The notes: a model not told the origin generated them from the sequence alone. A DNA stretch of 64,000 bases from Microvirga sp. 17 mud 1-3 (GCF_003151255.1 NZ_CP029481.1:1240001-1304000), one strand, 5' to 3'; numbered from the stretch's first letter, positions 8,488 to 18,969 are shown. Program-made: numbers and translations.

Positions 8488-8588
8488 TCGTCTCGTCTAA
8501 AAAGAGGTGCGAGGCCGCCGTTGCCGACGCCCTCGCTCATCAACGAAAACTTCCGTGAAGCTTCGCAGTTCAGATTGTCGCCCGGGCG

Positions 8589-11500
8589 TCAGGCGAAGTA
8601 ATCCTGGAGTGCCCGGACCTCGAGATCGCCGCCGAGATAGGCTTTGATGCCCTCGGCCGCCGCGATCGCTCCTGCAAGAGTGGTGTAGTAGGGCACCTTA
8701 TGCAAGAGGGCAGCCTGTCGGAGGCTGCGGGAATCCGAGAGAGCGCCGGCCCCCTCGGTGGTGTTGAAGACCAGCTGGATATCGCCGTTCTTGATGGCGT
8801 CCACCACGTGCGGACGGCCCTCCAGCACCTTGTTGATCCGCGTCGCCTTGACGCCGTTTTCCTCAAGGAATTTCTGGGTGCCGCCGGTCGCAACCACCTG
8901 GAAACCGATCTCCTGGAGCATCAGGACCGTCGGCAGGATGCGCGACTTGTCCGAGTCGCGCACCGACACGAACACGGTCCCGGTCTTCGGAACCTGGCTG
9001 CCTGCGCCGAGCTGGCTCTTGGCAAAGGCCACACCGAAGCCCCGGTCGAGGCCGATGACCTCGCCGGTGGAGCGCATCTCGGGCCCCAGCAGCACGTCCA
9101 CGCCCGGGAAGCGCGCGAACGGGAACACCGCTTCCTTGACGCCGATATGGGGCAGTTCCTTCGGGGTGAGCCCGAACGTGTCCAGGCTCTCGCCGGCCAT
9201 GATCCGGGCCGCGATCTTGGCGATGGGCTCGCCGATGACCTTGGCCACGAAGGGCACCGTCCGCGAGGCGCGCGGGTTGACCTCCAGCACGTAGATCTCG
9301 CCGTCCTTGATGGCGTATTGCACGTTCATCAGGCCGCCCACGTCGAGGGCGAGCGCCAGGGCCTTGGTCTGGCGCTCCAGCTCGGCGATGATCTCAGGCG
9401 CGAGCGAACGAGGCGGCAGGGAGCAGGCGGAATCGCCCGAATGGATGCCCGCCTCCTCGATGTGCTCCATGATGCCGGCGATGAAGGTATCCCGGCCGTC
9501 GCAGAGGCAGTCTACGTCCACCTCGATGGCATCCGACAGATAGCGGTCGAAGAGGAGCGGGTTCTTGCCCAGGACCGTGTTGATCTGCCCGGTCTTGTCG
9601 TTGGGGTAGCGCGCCTTGATGTCGGACGGGATCAGGCTCGGCAGGGTGCCCAGCAGATAATCCTCGAACTGCGCCTCGTCGCGGATGATCGCCATGGCGC
9701 GGCCGCCGAGCACGTAGGACGGGCGCACCACGAAGGGCAGGCCGAGATCGGCCGCGATCAGCCGGCTCTGCTCCACCGAATAGGCGATGCCGTTCTTGGG
9801 TTGCTTGAGGTGGAGCTTGTCGAGCAGGCGCTTGAACCGGTCCCGGTCCTCCGCGAGGTCGATGGCGTCCGGCGAGGTGCCGAGGATCGGCACGTCCGCC
9901 TCCTCCAGGGCGCGGGCGAGCTTCAGGGGCGTCTGGCCGCCGAACTGGACGATGACCCCGTGGAGCGTGCCCTTCTGGCGCTCGGTCTCGATGATCTCGA
10001 GCACGTCCTCTTGGGTCAGGGGCTCGAAATAGAGCCGGTCGGACGTGTCGTAGTCGGTCGAGACCGTCTCCGGGTTGCAGTTGACCATGATGGTCTCATA
10101 GCCCGCGTCCTTGAGGGCGAAGCAGGCATGGCAGCAGCAATAATCGAACTCGATGCCCTGGCCGATCCGGTTCGGGCCGCCGCCGAGGATGATGACCTTC
10201 TTCCGGTCCGAGGGGTTGGCCTCGTCGGCCGGCTGGCCCGCGAAGGGCGCCGCATAGGTCGAGTACATGTAGGCGGTGGGCGAGGCGAATTCGGCCGCGC
10301 AGGTATCGATGCGCTTGAAGACCGGGCGCACGGCGAGCGAGCGGCGCAAGGTCCGCACCTCGGCCTCGGACTTTCCGGCGAGCACCGCGAGGCGGGCATC
10401 CGAGAAGCCCATGGCCTTGAGGTGGCGGAAGGCGCCGGGGGTCTGCGGCAGGCCGTGGGCCTTCACCTTGGCTTCCAGATCCACGATGGCCTGGAGCTGC
10501 TCCAGGAACCAGCGGTCGATCTTGCAGCTCTCGTACACTTCGTCGTGGCTGACCCCGAGGCGCAGGGCCTGGGCGACCTTGAGGAGCCGGTCCGGCGTCG
10601 GGGTGCCGAGCGCCGCCTTGATGGCGTTCTTGTCGTCGCCCTTGCCGAGCCCCTCGATCTCGATCTCGTCGAGGCCCGTGAGGCCGGTCTCTAGCGACCG
10701 CAGCGCCTTCTGGAGGGATTCGGGCAGGGTGCGGCCGATAGCCATGGCCTCGCCCACCGACTTCATGGCGGTGGTGAGCGTCGGCTCGGCACCGGGGAAT
10801 TTCTCGAAGGCGAAGCGTGGGATCTTGGTGACCACGTAGTCGATGGTCGGCTCGAAGGAGGCCGGGGTCACGCCGCCCGTGATGTCGTTGGCGATCTCGT
10901 CCATCGTGTAGCCGACCGCGAGCTTGGCCGCCACCTTGGCGATGGGGAAGCCCGTGGCCTTGGAGGCCAGCGCCGAGGAGCGCGACACGCGCGGGTTCAT
11001 CTCGATCACGATCATGCGGCCGTTCTGCGGGTTGACCGCGAACTGCACGTTCGACCCGCCGGTCTCGACGCCGATCTCGCGCAGGACCGCCAGCGAGGCG
11101 TCGCGCATGATCTGGTATTCCTTGTCAGTCAGCGTGAGGGCAGGGGCGACCGTGATGGAATCGCCCGTATGGACACCCATCGGGTCGATGTTCTCGATGG
11201 AGCAGACGATGATGCAGTTATCCGCCTTGTCGCGGACGACCTCCATCTCGTACTCCTTCCAGCCGAGCACGCTCTCCTCGATCAGAACTTCGTTGGTGGG
11301 CGAGGCATCGAGGCCGCGCTCCACGATGTCGAGGAATTCATCCCGGTTATAGGCGATGCCGCCGCCCGTGCCGCCCATGGTGAAGGAGGGGCGGATGATG
11401 GCCGGCAGGCCGACCTCGGCCAGCGCGAGGAGCGCTTCGCCCATGGCGTGCTCCTGGTAGCGCTTGCGCCGGTCGTTCTCGGCAGCATTCCACTTGAGCT

Positions 11501-12059
11501 CATAGGCCGCGACCATCCGCTTCTTATCGCCCGGATGGATGTCGAGGGCCTCAAGGCGCGCGAGCTCGGCCAGATAGGCGTCCCGGTCGGCCTTCTTGAG
11601 GGCGGAGGCGTTGGCGAGGCGCGATTTCGGGGTGTCGAGGCCGATTTTGGTCATGGCCTCGCGGAAGAGCTGGCGGTCCTCCGCCTTGTCGATGGCCTCG
11701 GCCGTGGCGCCGATCATCTCGACGCCGAACTTGTCGAGCACGCCCATCTTCTTGAGCGAGAGGGCACAGTTCAGCGCGGTCTGGCCGCCCATGGTCGGCA
11801 GCAGGGCGTCGGGGCGCTCCTTCTCGATGATCTTGGCGACGATCTCGGGGGTGATCGGCTCCACATAGGTGGCGTCTGCCAGGTCCGGATCGGTCATGAT
11901 CGTCGCCGGGTTCGAGTTCACCAGGACGATTCGGTAGCCTTCCTCCTTCAGGGCCTTGCAGGCCTGTGTCCCCGAGTAATCGAACTCACAGGCCTGCCCG
12001 ATGATGATCGGGCCGGCGCCGATGATGAGGATGGAGGAGATGTCTGTCCGTTTCGGCAT
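8589..12059 (-). CDS. carB: carbamoyl-phosphate synthase large subunit
   Basis: CarB makes carbamoyl phosphate from bicarbonate, two ATP and ammonia delivered by CarA, for arginine and pyrimidine synthesis. Two ATP-grasp halves are visible, the first starting [19 protein letters not shown] and the second near [20 protein letters not shown] methylglyoxal-synthase-like allosteric domain occupies the C-terminus. At 1156 residues it is longer than E. coli CarB (about 1073). Much of the excess is a charged helical insertion near residues 150-205 that also occurs in other rhizobial CarB proteins. carA lies 5.5 kb away at 17613, so the two subunits are not one operon here. Confidence 0.97.
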   Translation of the reverse strand: MPKRTDISSILIIGAGPIIIGQACEFDYSGTQACKALKEEGYRIVLVNSNPATIMTDPDLADATYVEPITPEIVAKIIEKERPDALLPTMGGQTALNCALSLKKMGVLDKFGVEMIGATAEAIDKAEDRQLFREAMTKIGLDTPKSRLANASALKKADRDAYLAELARLEALDIHPGDKKRMVAAYELKWNAAENDRRKRYQEHAMGEALLALAEVGLPAIIRPSFTMGGTGGGIAYNRDEFLDIVERGLDASPTNEVLIEESVLGWKEYEMEVVRDKADNCIIVCSIENIDPMGVHTGDSITVAPALTLTDKEYQIMRDASLAVLREIGVETGGSNVQFAVNPQNGRMIVIEMNPRVSRSSALASKATGFPIAKVAAKLAVGYTMDEIANDITGGVTPASFEPTIDYVVTKIPRFAFEKFPGAEPTLTTAMKSVGEAMAIGRTLPESLQKALRSLETGLTGLDEIEIEGLGKGDDKNAIKAALGTPTPDRLLKVAQALRLGVSHDEVYESCKIDRWFLEQLQAIVDLEAKVKAHGLPQTPGAFRHLKAMGFSDARLAVLAGKSEAEVRTLRRSLAVRPVFKRIDTCAAEFASPTAYMYSTYAAPFAGQPADEANPSDRKKVIILGGGPNRIGQGIEFDYCCCHACFALKDAGYETIMVNCNPETVSTDYDTSDRLYFEPLTQEDVLEIIETERQKGTLHGVIVQFGGQTPLKLARALEEADVPILGTSPDAIDLAEDRDRFKRLLDKLHLKQPKNGIAYSVEQSRLIAADLGLPFVVRPSYVLGGRAMAIIRDEAQFEDYLLGTLPSLIPSDIKARYPNDKTGQINTVLGKNPLLFDRYLSDAIEVDVDCLCDGRDTFIAGIMEHIEEAGIHSGDSACSLPPRSLAPEIIAELERQTKALALALDVGGLMNVQYAIKDGEIYVLEVNPRASRTVPFVAKVIGEPIAKIAARIMAGESLDTFGLTPKELPHIGVKEAVFPFARFPGVDVLLGPEMRSTGEVIGLDRGFGVAFAKSQLGAGSQVPKTGTVFVSVRDSDKSRILPTVLMLQEIGFQVVATGGTQKFLEENGVKATRINKVLEGRPHVVDAIKNGDIQLVFNTTEGAGALSDSRSLRQAALLHKVPYYTTLAGAIAAAEGIKAYLGGDLEVRALQDYFA

Positions 12060-12456
12060 TGGGCCACCCAGGCGTATCCAGCCGCGCGGCCGTAAGGTAC
12101 GGCGCTTCGAGCGCAGCTGGCATGGTGTCGGATTGAAGGTTGAGAGAGGCTCTTACACGGCCTTCCCCCGTAAAGAAAGGGGCAAGGTCAAGGAACGAAC
12201 AGGAGTCGCTGTGCTGCCTTCCGCCTCTCTCCGGCAGGAAGAGGGGGATGGGCCACCGAGGGATCGCCCACGACAGAGGCGTGGCGCGACGGAATTCCCT
12301 TCCCACCGCAAGTCGGGTGTTCCCGACTTGCGGTGGGGAGCGGATCTCGGGAACACCCGAGATCCGCGGGAGGAGAGTAGCGCCGCACGTCCCGGGAATG
12401 ACCGGGGTGACATTGTCGGGCGTGACCCGGCGACCGGGAGACGGTAAGGGGAGGGG
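12060..12456. other. intergenic gap with two tandem hairpins
   Basis: No gene was found in this 397-base gap upstream of carB. It carries two back-to-back perfect inverted repeats. One has a 16-bp stem (12302-12317 with 12322-12337, loop TGTT); the other has a 12-bp stem (12340-12351 with 12356-12367, loop AACA). The surroundings contain fragments (GACGGAATTCCCTTCCC, GGTAGCGCC-like) that recur near 21475-21540, so this is dispersed repeat material rather than a site special to carB. Confidence 0.6.
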
Positions 12457-12849
12457 GTGAAAACCTTGTCCGTTCATCGCCTTGCCCGCCAGTTCGTCGC
12501 CTTCTTCGGCGTCGGCGTGGCGGCGGCCGTCGTGCATTACGGGCTCCTGATCGGCCTGGTAGAGGGCCTTGGAAGCCATCCGGTGCCGGCGACGCTCGCC
12601 GGCTACATCGCCGGCGGGCTCGTGTCATACGTCCTCAACCGGAAACACACCTACGAGAGCAGCCGCCCCCACCGGGAGGCCACCTGGCGCTTCGCCCTGG
12701 TGGCCCTCGTGGGCTTCCTGCTGACCTGGGGCTTCATGTATCTCTTCACGGTCCGGCTGGGCGCCCCCTATCTGGCCGCCCAGCTCGTCACCACCGGCAT
12801 CGTCATGCTCTGGAGCTTCCTGGCCCACAAGGCGTGGACGTTTGCGTGA
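12457..12849 (+). CDS. GtrA-family membrane protein
   Basis: A 130-residue integral membrane protein with four predicted transmembrane helices. It has the GtrA signature: an early FFGVGVAAAVVHYG helix, GYIAGGLVSYVLNRKHTY before the third helix, and the tail LWSFLAHKAWTFA. GtrA proteins are thought to move undecaprenyl-linked sugars across the inner membrane, or to take part in polysaccharide modification. The start is GTG at 12457 with an excellent AAGGGGAGGGG upstream. No glycosyltransferase sits beside it, so the substrate is unknown. Confidence 0.82.
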   Translation: MKTLSVHRLARQFVAFFGVGVAAAVVHYGLLIGLVEGLGSHPVPATLAGYIAGGLVSYVLNRKHTYESSRPHREATWRFALVALVGFLLTWGFMYLFTVRLGAPYLAAQLVTTGIVMLWSFLAHKAWTFA

Positions 12850-12873
12850 AAGCCCTTCCAGGCAGGCATATCG

Positions 12874-14604
12874 TCAGATGACCATGAAGTCGTGATAGGT
12901 CATCTTGAGGCCCTTCTTCAGCGTGGCAATCTCGACTGCCTTGTGACTGCCCGAGCCATCGGAATCATAGAAAAGCACGCCCTTCTTGTTGTCGTAGATC
13001 AGGTAATCGTTCTTGTCCTTGGCCTTGGAGCCGAGGGTGAAGAAGCCCTTGTTGAGCTTACCCGGCTTTGTCTCCGTGCCCTTGCCGAGCTTGGCCATGT
13101 ACTTATTGTCGAGCCAGATCGTGTCGTCCTTCACGGAAAAGTCCGTGATCTTGTCCATATTGGCCTTGCTGGGCTTGGTGTTGAACACGAAAATGTCCTT
13201 GCCCGCCCCGCCGGTCAGCACATCCTTGCCCAACCCGCCATAGAGCTGATCCTCATTTGCACCTCCATTCAATAAATCATTTCCAGAATTCCCCAATAGC
13301 TTATCATTTCCAATGCCTCCCATAAGCTTGTCGGAAGAATTATATCCGAATATAAACTCACCAATTACGTCTGTTACTTCCAAAATGATTGATGTTTTGC
13401 TATATCCGCCACGGCCGTCGCGAGCTGATATTTCGATCATATACGAGGATTGCTGCTCAAAATCTAACCGACCATTGAGAATAAGTCGGTCACCCTCGAT
13501 GCGGAATAAGCCACCGTAGTTGTCGGTGAGGCTAAAGCTCAGTTTGTCGCTATCCGAGTCAGCAGCACTGATAGTACCGATTACGGACCCGGGAAAGGTA
13601 GACTCATTTATCCTATGGTTGGAAAGAGACGGTGAAGTAGGTGTATGATTCCCGCTAGGTGGAACATCGCCGCTTTGTGGTCCATTTATGGCTTCAATAA
13701 CTATTGAGACGTTGCTTGTTTGTCCTCCCTTATCTACTACCCAAACATTGACTTCATCGTTGTAAATAGAATTCGGACCGCGAACAATCTCTACATGCTG
13801 CAGAATATAGTCGGCAGCTTCTGGAGGTGCATCGTTATTGAATCCAAAGAATAGATTTGAATGTGCGCGGTCATAGGATAGCTCTGAAAAATTTCCTATT
13901 TCCTTTCCATCCCAGTAAATCTGATATCCATCGGAATTACCTTTTATAAATTCCATGCGATCGCTGGGTAGAAATCGAAGCTTGTCAATTTGACTAGATG
14001 TTTGAACACGAATCTGTCTGATAGTGCCTTGGTCATCCGATACATGAGCGTTGTTTCCGGAATCAAGGTACGCTGTTTGATTTGGGGGGACGAGCTTGTG
14101 CTCGTCGGAAAAATTGGAAAGAACAGGAGCTGGATTTATCGTTTCGATCCCAGTGTCATCTATAACTTTGTCGTAACCTGACAGATGCGCCTTAGTCCGG
14201 TTCTCTTGGGTAAGTGTTCCAAAATAACGTAAAGTATCCGACTTGTTAGAAAATGCATCTGTGTAAGCAAATGAAGATGGATTGTTAGTATAAACCGTTA
14301 CGCCTGGAGACGTTTTTATTGGCCACGTCTCTACAATTGTCTTCCCTCGTAGATCAATAGTATCACCAGTGACTTGAAGATATGTATACCAAGTTCCATG
14401 AAATGAGGAAATACTATCAAATTGGCTGCTCGTCAGGATGACATTGGCACTGCTTTGTGCCGTAATCGTTGGGTAGCCGCTGAGCGTTGCCTTAGTGAAA
14501 TCAAAATATGATCCGCTGCCTCCTAGGAGATTAAGAGTTTCAGTGCCGTTGCCAATGAAAGTGTTTCCCGGCACTTGATCGGCTGTTATTGTTTTCGTCG
14601 CCAT
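12874..14604 (-). CDS. secreted RTX/cadherin-domain calcium-binding protein
   Basis: This 576-residue protein has no signal peptide. A beta-rich N-terminal region of unknown fold (1-325) comes first, then a cadherin-like domain near 330-415 (GTISAADSDSDKLSFSL and ARDGRGGYS). RTX nonapeptides GGxGxDxLxG follow at about 430-470, and the tail of about 110 residues is of the type I secretion type, ending DFMVI. It is probably exported by a type I system encoded elsewhere and folded by calcium outside the cell. From about 13260 to 14640 the DNA is clearly more AT-rich than its neighbours, while the RTX tail (12874-13255) is near host composition. Foreign origin or domain shuffling is likely. No secretion genes lie nearby. 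Confidence 0.8.
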   Translation of the reverse strand: MATKTITADQVPGNTFIGNGTETLNLLGGSGSYFDFTKATLSGYPTITAQSSANVILTSSQFDSISSFHGTWYTYLQVTGDTIDLRGKTIVETWPIKTSPGVTVYTNNPSSFAYTDAFSNKSDTLRYFGTLTQENRTKAHLSGYDKVIDDTGIETINPAPVLSNFSDEHKLVPPNQTAYLDSGNNAHVSDDQGTIRQIRVQTSSQIDKLRFLPSDRMEFIKGNSDGYQIYWDGKEIGNFSELSYDRAHSNLFFGFNNDAPPEAADYILQHVEIVRGPNSIYNDEVNVWVVDKGGQTSNVSIVIEAINGPQSGDVPPSGNHTPTSPSLSNHRINESTFPGSVIGTISAADSDSDKLSFSLTDNYGGLFRIEGDRLILNGRLDFEQQSSYMIEISARDGRGGYSKTSIILEVTDVIGEFIFGYNSSDKLMGGIGNDKLLGNSGNDLLNGGANEDQLYGGLGKDVLTGGAGKDIFVFNTKPSKANMDKITDFSVKDDTIWLDNKYMAKLGKGTETKPGKLNKGFFTLGSKAKDKNDYLIYDNKKGVLFYDSDGSGSHKAVEIATLKKGLKMTYHDFMVI

Positions 14605-14717
14605 TGCTGTCCCTGTGCGCCACTATGTAAAAGTGGGGAACCAAATTATTTCATTCTTTATAACATAACAATATGCAGTAGGAGACGGGTTTTGGTATCT
14701 CTCATTGCTGCGATCAA

Positions 14718-15440
14718 TTATTCGCGGTTGAAGCTATGCTGGCCAGCAGCTGACGCAATCCGCGCCACGAACGTCATGCGTGCCGGGTTGTGCCCGAGAT
14801 TGCGCTCCGCCCGGTCGGTGCGGAAGCCCGCCTCGCTCAGGATCTCGATCATCTCGGCCTCGCCGTAATGCGACAGGCCGATCTCGTCGCGGATCTTCCG
14901 GTAGTCCGAGAGGGCCGTACGGGCGAGGCCGCGCAGGGCGGCGGTCAGGAACCCTCCCTGCCAGGCGAAGGAGAGGAGCGCCTTCGCGTCGGTGGCGGGG
15001 CTCACATCCGGAGGAATCACGTCGGCAAGCACCAGCCGTCCCGTGTCCTTGAGCTTGCCGCGCCAGAGCCGCAGCAGCGCGCGCAGGTCGTCCAGGGAGA
15101 GGTATTGCAGGAGCGAATTGACCACGATCAGGTCGAGGGAGGCATCCTCTACGTCGGGAAGATCCTCGGGGGCCAGAATCGTCACCTTCGGGTTGGCACC
15201 AAGCCGCTCCCGGAGCCTGTCGCGCACCAGCGGGGCGCCGTCGCACAGGAAGAGGTGGCCGCAGCGGGCCGCGACCCGGTCTGCGAACAGGGCCTCGCCG
15301 CAGCCATGATCCAGCACCCGCGCCTCGGGCGAGGTGATCAGGCCGATGATCTCATTGGCCACGAGCCGATAATGCAGGAGCTTATGGCGCTCGCTGGCAT
15401 AGATCGGCGTGTCCTGGTTCCAGTAATCCCGCCAGTTCAT
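14718..15440 (-). CDS. class I SAM-dependent methyltransferase
   Basis: A 240-residue protein with a Rossmann-type methyltransferase core. Motif I is VLDHGCGEALF near residue 41, an acidic residue in LFLCDGAPL ends strand 2, and ASLDLIVVNSLLQYL forms the motif IV region. The substrate cannot be deduced; the N-terminal MNWRDYWNQDTPIY recalls methyltransferases that act on small molecules or lipids. It is transcribed in the same direction as the cupin gene behind it but is separated from it by a repeat relic at 15455. Confidence 0.78.
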   Translation of the reverse strand: MNWRDYWNQDTPIYASERHKLLHYRLVANEIIGLITSPEARVLDHGCGEALFADRVAARCGHLFLCDGAPLVRDRLRERLGANPKVTILAPEDLPDVEDASLDLIVVNSLLQYLSLDDLRALLRLWRGKLKDTGRLVLADVIPPDVSPATDAKALLSFAWQGGFLTAALRGLARTALSDYRKIRDEIGLSHYGEAEMIEILSEAGFRTDRAERNLGHNPARMTFVARIASAAGQHSFNRE

Positions 15441-15454
15441 GACGGGAGTCCTAG

Positions 15455-15474
15455 AGCATCGGCCCGAAAAGTGG
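15455..15474. repeat. relic of the AGCATCGG palindromic repeat
   Basis: AGCATCGGCCCGAAAAGTGG matches the left arm of the element at 1812-1853 with two base differences and is preceded by the same CTAG edge. It lies between two minus-strand genes. Confidence 0.55.
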
Positions 15475-15497
15475 AATGGACTTTCGGAATCGGGGCG

Positions 15498-16055
15498 TCA
15501 GCGGCTCTCGGTCCACAGCTTCGTCAGCGGACCGTCGGCTCCGTCCACCGGGTCCATGTCCGGCAGTGGCACCTGGGCGATGCGCCGGCGGGCCTCGGCG
15601 GCCGCGTTCGGATCGCCGCGAAGGGTGTCGTAGTCGTTGCCGTTCGGGTAGGCGCCGACGACGAGGAGCCCATCGCCGCCATCGATCAGCGCATGACCGA
15701 CCCCGGCCGGGATAACCACCACGTCTCCGGCCGTGAGGGCGACGATCTCCCCGCTCTCGCCGCCAAAGCGGACGCGTGCGGAGCCTGCTGCGATGCCCAG
15801 CACCTCATGGGAGGTGGAATGGTAATGATGGTAGTCGAAGATGCCGTTGCGCCAGGAATTGGTCCAGCCGTTCCGGCGGAAGGTGGTCTCGAAGGCTTTG
15901 GCCGGATTGTCCGCGGAGGGCGAAATGGCGCCCCGCCGCACGATCAGCGGCAGGGCGTTGTTGGGGATGATGCCGTCATCCGCGAAGACGAAGGTCTCCG
16001 TCCCAAGCGGCGCGTTGTAGGCGTGAGGGGCGCCGTATCCTTTCGCTTCGGTCAT
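15498..16055 (-). CDS. cupin-domain protein (YjlB-like)
   Basis: A 185-residue single-domain cupin. Cupin motif 1 is seen in YHHYHSTSHEVLGIAAG, with histidines and a glutamate for the metal, and motif 2 in PAGVGHALI. Family members are small beta-barrels of varied or unknown function. The C-terminal half (PNGNDYDTLRGDPNAA) matches the YjlB-type group. It precedes the methyltransferase gene on the same strand; a functional link is only suggested. Confidence 0.78.
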   Translation of the reverse strand: MTEAKGYGAPHAYNAPLGTETFVFADDGIIPNNALPLIVRRGAISPSADNPAKAFETTFRRNGWTNSWRNGIFDYHHYHSTSHEVLGIAAGSARVRFGGESGEIVALTAGDVVVIPAGVGHALIDGGDGLLVVGAYPNGNDYDTLRGDPNAAAEARRRIAQVPLPDMDPVDGADGPLTKLWTESR

Positions 16056-16147
16056 CGCGGCAATCTCCGTGTCCGTCTGTCTCGTTCAGTCGGAAGGCAG
16101 AACGCCGGATGTGCCGAAAGGTTTGATGCCCCTTATCGCCAGGGGAC

Positions 16148-16999
16148 TCAGCCCTTCAGCGGCAGGGAGACCTCGGTGAGGAGCTCGGAGGCCGGAACGT
16201 CGCGGGGATTGTTGAGATAGGTCTCGAAGACCGGCTGATCGCCGACCTCCTCGCAGCTCTGCGGAAGCCACTCGCGGTAGAGCTGGCGATAGACCTCATC
16301 CAGCCCCGTATAGGGCCCCTTGTAGAGAATGGTCGCGATCCGCCCGGCCGGGATATGGCGCAGGGTCATGCCGTCGGAGAGCGGCATGTCCGGCTCGACC
16401 TCGAGGCCGGCCTCGGAGCGGAGTTCCGCCTCCGGCACGCTCCCCGGGTCATCGTAATAGAGGCCGATCATCCGGCGCGGGGTGCTGAAGAGGCCCCGTG
16501 CGCCGCCCCATGCGGCCAGTCGGTCGAAGCATCGCCCGATATCGTGATAGTTGCCGCGATGAGGGTAGGTCGCGAGATGAACGCCGTCGAAATCCTTCAC
16601 TGTGACAGGCAGCATGATGTCGTCTCCGTTTTCGGTTGGGCGAAACGGAGTGAACCGTGCCCGGAACGCGCCCGGGGGCTCGCCATGGCCGTTACCGAAG
16701 GCCCGCGTGAAGGCCTCGACGGAGCCATAGCCCGCCCGCCGGGCGATCCGCTCGATGGGATAGGCCGAGCGGGCCAGTTCCCCGGCAGCCCGGTGCAGCC
16801 GCAGCCGGCGGACGGTATCGGCAACCGTCTCGCCCGCAATCGAGCGGTAGATGCGATGGAAATGATAGGGCGAGAAGCAGGCGATGCCTGAAAGCCGCTC
16901 TAAGGACAGATCCCCGTCCAGGTTGTCGGCGATATGGTCGATGACCAGGGCCACCCGGCGGCCGTAATCGAGTCGCGTCTTGTGTTTTGTCTGCAGCAT
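16148..16999 (-). CDS. AraC-family regulator with GyrI-like effector domain
   Basis: This 283-residue protein has two domains. Residues about 13-115 are an AraC-type double helix-turn-helix (ERLSGIACFSPYHFHRIY and IERIARRAGYGSVEAFTRAF). Residues 130-283 form a GyrI/Rob-like ligand-binding domain, starting LPVTVKDFDGVHLATYPHRG. Regulators of this build respond to drugs or small hydrophobic molecules. No obvious efflux target lies beside it; the following cupin gene is 92 bases downstream on the same strand. The start at 16999 fits family length. Confidence 0.85.
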   Translation of the reverse strand: MLQTKHKTRLDYGRRVALVIDHIADNLDGDLSLERLSGIACFSPYHFHRIYRSIAGETVADTVRRLRLHRAAGELARSAYPIERIARRAGYGSVEAFTRAFGNGHGEPPGAFRARFTPFRPTENGDDIMLPVTVKDFDGVHLATYPHRGNYHDIGRCFDRLAAWGGARGLFSTPRRMIGLYYDDPGSVPEAELRSEAGLEVEPDMPLSDGMTLRHIPAGRIATILYKGPYTGLDEVYRQLYREWLPQSCEEVGDQPVFETYLNNPRDVPASELLTEVSLPLKG

Positions 17000-17073
17000 G
17001 GATCACTCCGAGACCCGACCTTACGGGCCTCGAATTGATCACGGTTGCGGATTTGACGCGAGTGGGCGGGTCT

Positions 17074-17448
17074 TCAGAGGCCGAGCGAGAGGGCCGTCAC
17101 GGCCCGGTCGATGGCGAGGTAGAACACCACGAACGCGAGGGCGCCCGCGATGGCGAACTCGATCATCTGGTTCTTGAAGATCCGCATCTGCCGGAAGATC
17201 TCGCGCCCGGACACGGACATCAGCCAGGCGATCGTCAGAACAGCCGGAAAGACGAAGAGGAACGACCAGGTGCTCTCCACCTGACCCGCATAGGACGGAT
17301 CGATCAGCGGACGGATGTTGCGGACCCAGGGAGCATAGAAGGACGCGTAAAGCGAGGTGAGCCACGCCAGGCCGACCGCAACCCCCAGGTGGAACGTGAA
17401 CAGGCTGTGCAGGCGTCCGAATTCGCCTGTCTTTTCGTCAATGGTCAT
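17074..17448 (-). CDS. small integral membrane protein
   Basis: A 124-residue protein with three likely transmembrane helices, at about residues 17-37, 62-80 and 97-117, and a polar loop containing WVRNIRPLIDPSYAGQVEST. I do not recognise the family. The frame extends upstream, but the ATG at 17448 begins just before the hydrophobic part and the upstream stretch reads as non-coding. It lies 165 bases beyond the carA stop on the same strand. A weak GGGG is the only ribosome site. Confidence 0.55.
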   Translation of the reverse strand: MTIDEKTGEFGRLHSLFTFHLGVAVGLAWLTSLYASFYAPWVRNIRPLIDPSYAGQVESTWSFLFVFPAVLTIAWLMSVSGREIFRQMRIFKNQMIEFAIAGALAFVVFYLAIDRAVTALSLGL

Positions 17449-17612
17449 CGGAGAAACCCCCAAATCACGATTCGTATGGTCAATGTTTTTTGGTTTTCGA
17501 CCGGTTAACGTGATTTGGGGAACTTGCGCAATACACGTGTTGTCACATGCATTGTCGCGGAGACATCCTTCTTCCGGCCAAGCTTCGACGCCGGGCCGGA
17601 AGAAAATAGTCT

Positions 17613-18833
17613 TTAAGCTTGGCGTTTCGCCTTCTCGTCTTCGATCATCTTCACGAAGCGGTCGAAGAGATAGTGGCTGTCCTGCGGGCCCGGGGAGGCT
17701 TCCGGGTGGTACTGCACCGAGAAGGCCGGCCGGTCGGTCAGCGCAATGCCGCAATTGGAGCCGTCGAAGAGCGACACGTGGGTCTCGACCGCGTTCTGCG
17801 GCAGGGTCTCGGGATCAACCGCGAAGCCGTGGTTCATGGAGGTGATCTCCACCTTGCCGGTGGTCCTGTCCTTGACCGGATGGTTCGCGCCGTGATGGCC
17901 CTGGTGCATCTTCTTGGTCTTGCCGCCGACCGCGAGGCTCAGCATCTGGTGACCGAGGCAGATGCCGAAGGTCGGGATCTTCTCGTCCAGCACCTTCTTG
18001 ATCACCGGAACCGCATATTCGCCCGTGGCGGCCGGATCGCCCGGACCGTTGGACAGGAACACCCCGTCGGGCTTGAGCGCCAGGATGTCGTCGGCCGAGG
18101 CGGTGGCGGGCACGACCGTGACCTTGCAGCCTGCGCGGGCGAGGAGGCGCAGGATGTTGCGCTTCACGCCATAATCGATGGCGACCACGTGATGCTTGGT
18201 CTCGGCCTGCTTGCCGTAGCCCTGGCCGAGGGTCCAGGTGCTCTCGTCCCAGTCGAAGCGCTGGGCGCCGGTGACCAGGGGGACGAGGTCGAGCCCGTCC
18301 ATGGACGGCAGGGCGGCTGCGCGGGCCTTAAGGGCGTCGAGGTCGAAGCGGCCCTCGGGGTCGTGCGCGATCACCGCGTTGGGCATGCCCTTCTCGCGGA
18401 TGAGGGCGGTGAGCGCCCGGGTGTCGATGCCCGTGAGGCCGACGATGCCACGGGCCTTGAGCCAGCCGTCCAGGTGGCGGGAGGCCCGCCAGTTCGACGG
18501 ATCGGTGACTGCGGCTGCCATGATGGCGCCGCGCACACCCGACGAGGAGGCGGCGTTCACGCTCTCGATGTCCTCGTCGTTGGCGCCGACATTGCCGATA
18601 TGCGGGAACGTGAAGGTGATGATCTGGCCGGCATAGGACGGGTCGGTCAGGATTTCCTGGTAGCCCGTCATGGCCGTGTTAAAGCAGACCTCGCCCGTGG
18701 CCTCGCCGATGGCGCCGATGCCGAAGCCTTCCAGGACGGTGCCGTCCTGAAGCACGAGAACAGCCGTGGCGCGCGGCTCCGTCCAGCCACCCGAGGAGGA
18801 CCCGGTGGTGTCTTTGTCTTGCAGCATCGTCAT
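17613..18833 (-). CDS. carA: carbamoyl-phosphate synthase small subunit
   Basis: CarA hydrolyses glutamine and channels ammonia to CarB. The N-terminal CPSase small-chain domain contains CFNTAMTGYQEILTDPSYAG, and the class I glutamine amidotransferase domain carries the nucleophile cysteine in FGICLGHQ and a C-terminal QYHPEASPGP with catalytic His and Glu. From the ATG at 18833 the protein has 406 residues, normal for alphaproteobacteria. The open frame reaches a TTG at 18857, but an AAGAGA ribosome site favours 18833 or 18827. It is divergent from the yqeY-like gene. Confidence 0.95.
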   Translation of the reverse strand: MTMLQDKDTTGSSSGGWTEPRATAVLVLQDGTVLEGFGIGAIGEATGEVCFNTAMTGYQEILTDPSYAGQIITFTFPHIGNVGANDEDIESVNAASSSGVRGAIMAAAVTDPSNWRASRHLDGWLKARGIVGLTGIDTRALTALIREKGMPNAVIAHDPEGRFDLDALKARAAALPSMDGLDLVPLVTGAQRFDWDESTWTLGQGYGKQAETKHHVVAIDYGVKRNILRLLARAGCKVTVVPATASADDILALKPDGVFLSNGPGDPAATGEYAVPVIKKVLDEKIPTFGICLGHQMLSLAVGGKTKKMHQGHHGANHPVKDRTTGKVEITSMNHGFAVDPETLPQNAVETHVSLFDGSNCGIALTDRPAFSVQYHPEASPGPQDSHYLFDRFVKMIEDEKAKRQA

Positions 18834-18969
18834 GATCTCTTGTAAGTCCCAGCCCAACGGGTCGCGTTCGAGCAGGCGTGCCTGTGACGCCCTGGGCCCA
18901 ATCCCGGTGACTTAAGGGGCCGTTCGCGCCACGTCAACGCTCGGACGCTTAAAACGCAAGGAGAGGCGC

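Noticed and set aside
18834..18857. TTG start of carA at 18857
   Set aside because: ATG 18833 has the better ribosome site and matches the family N-terminus; eight extra residues add nothing recognisable.
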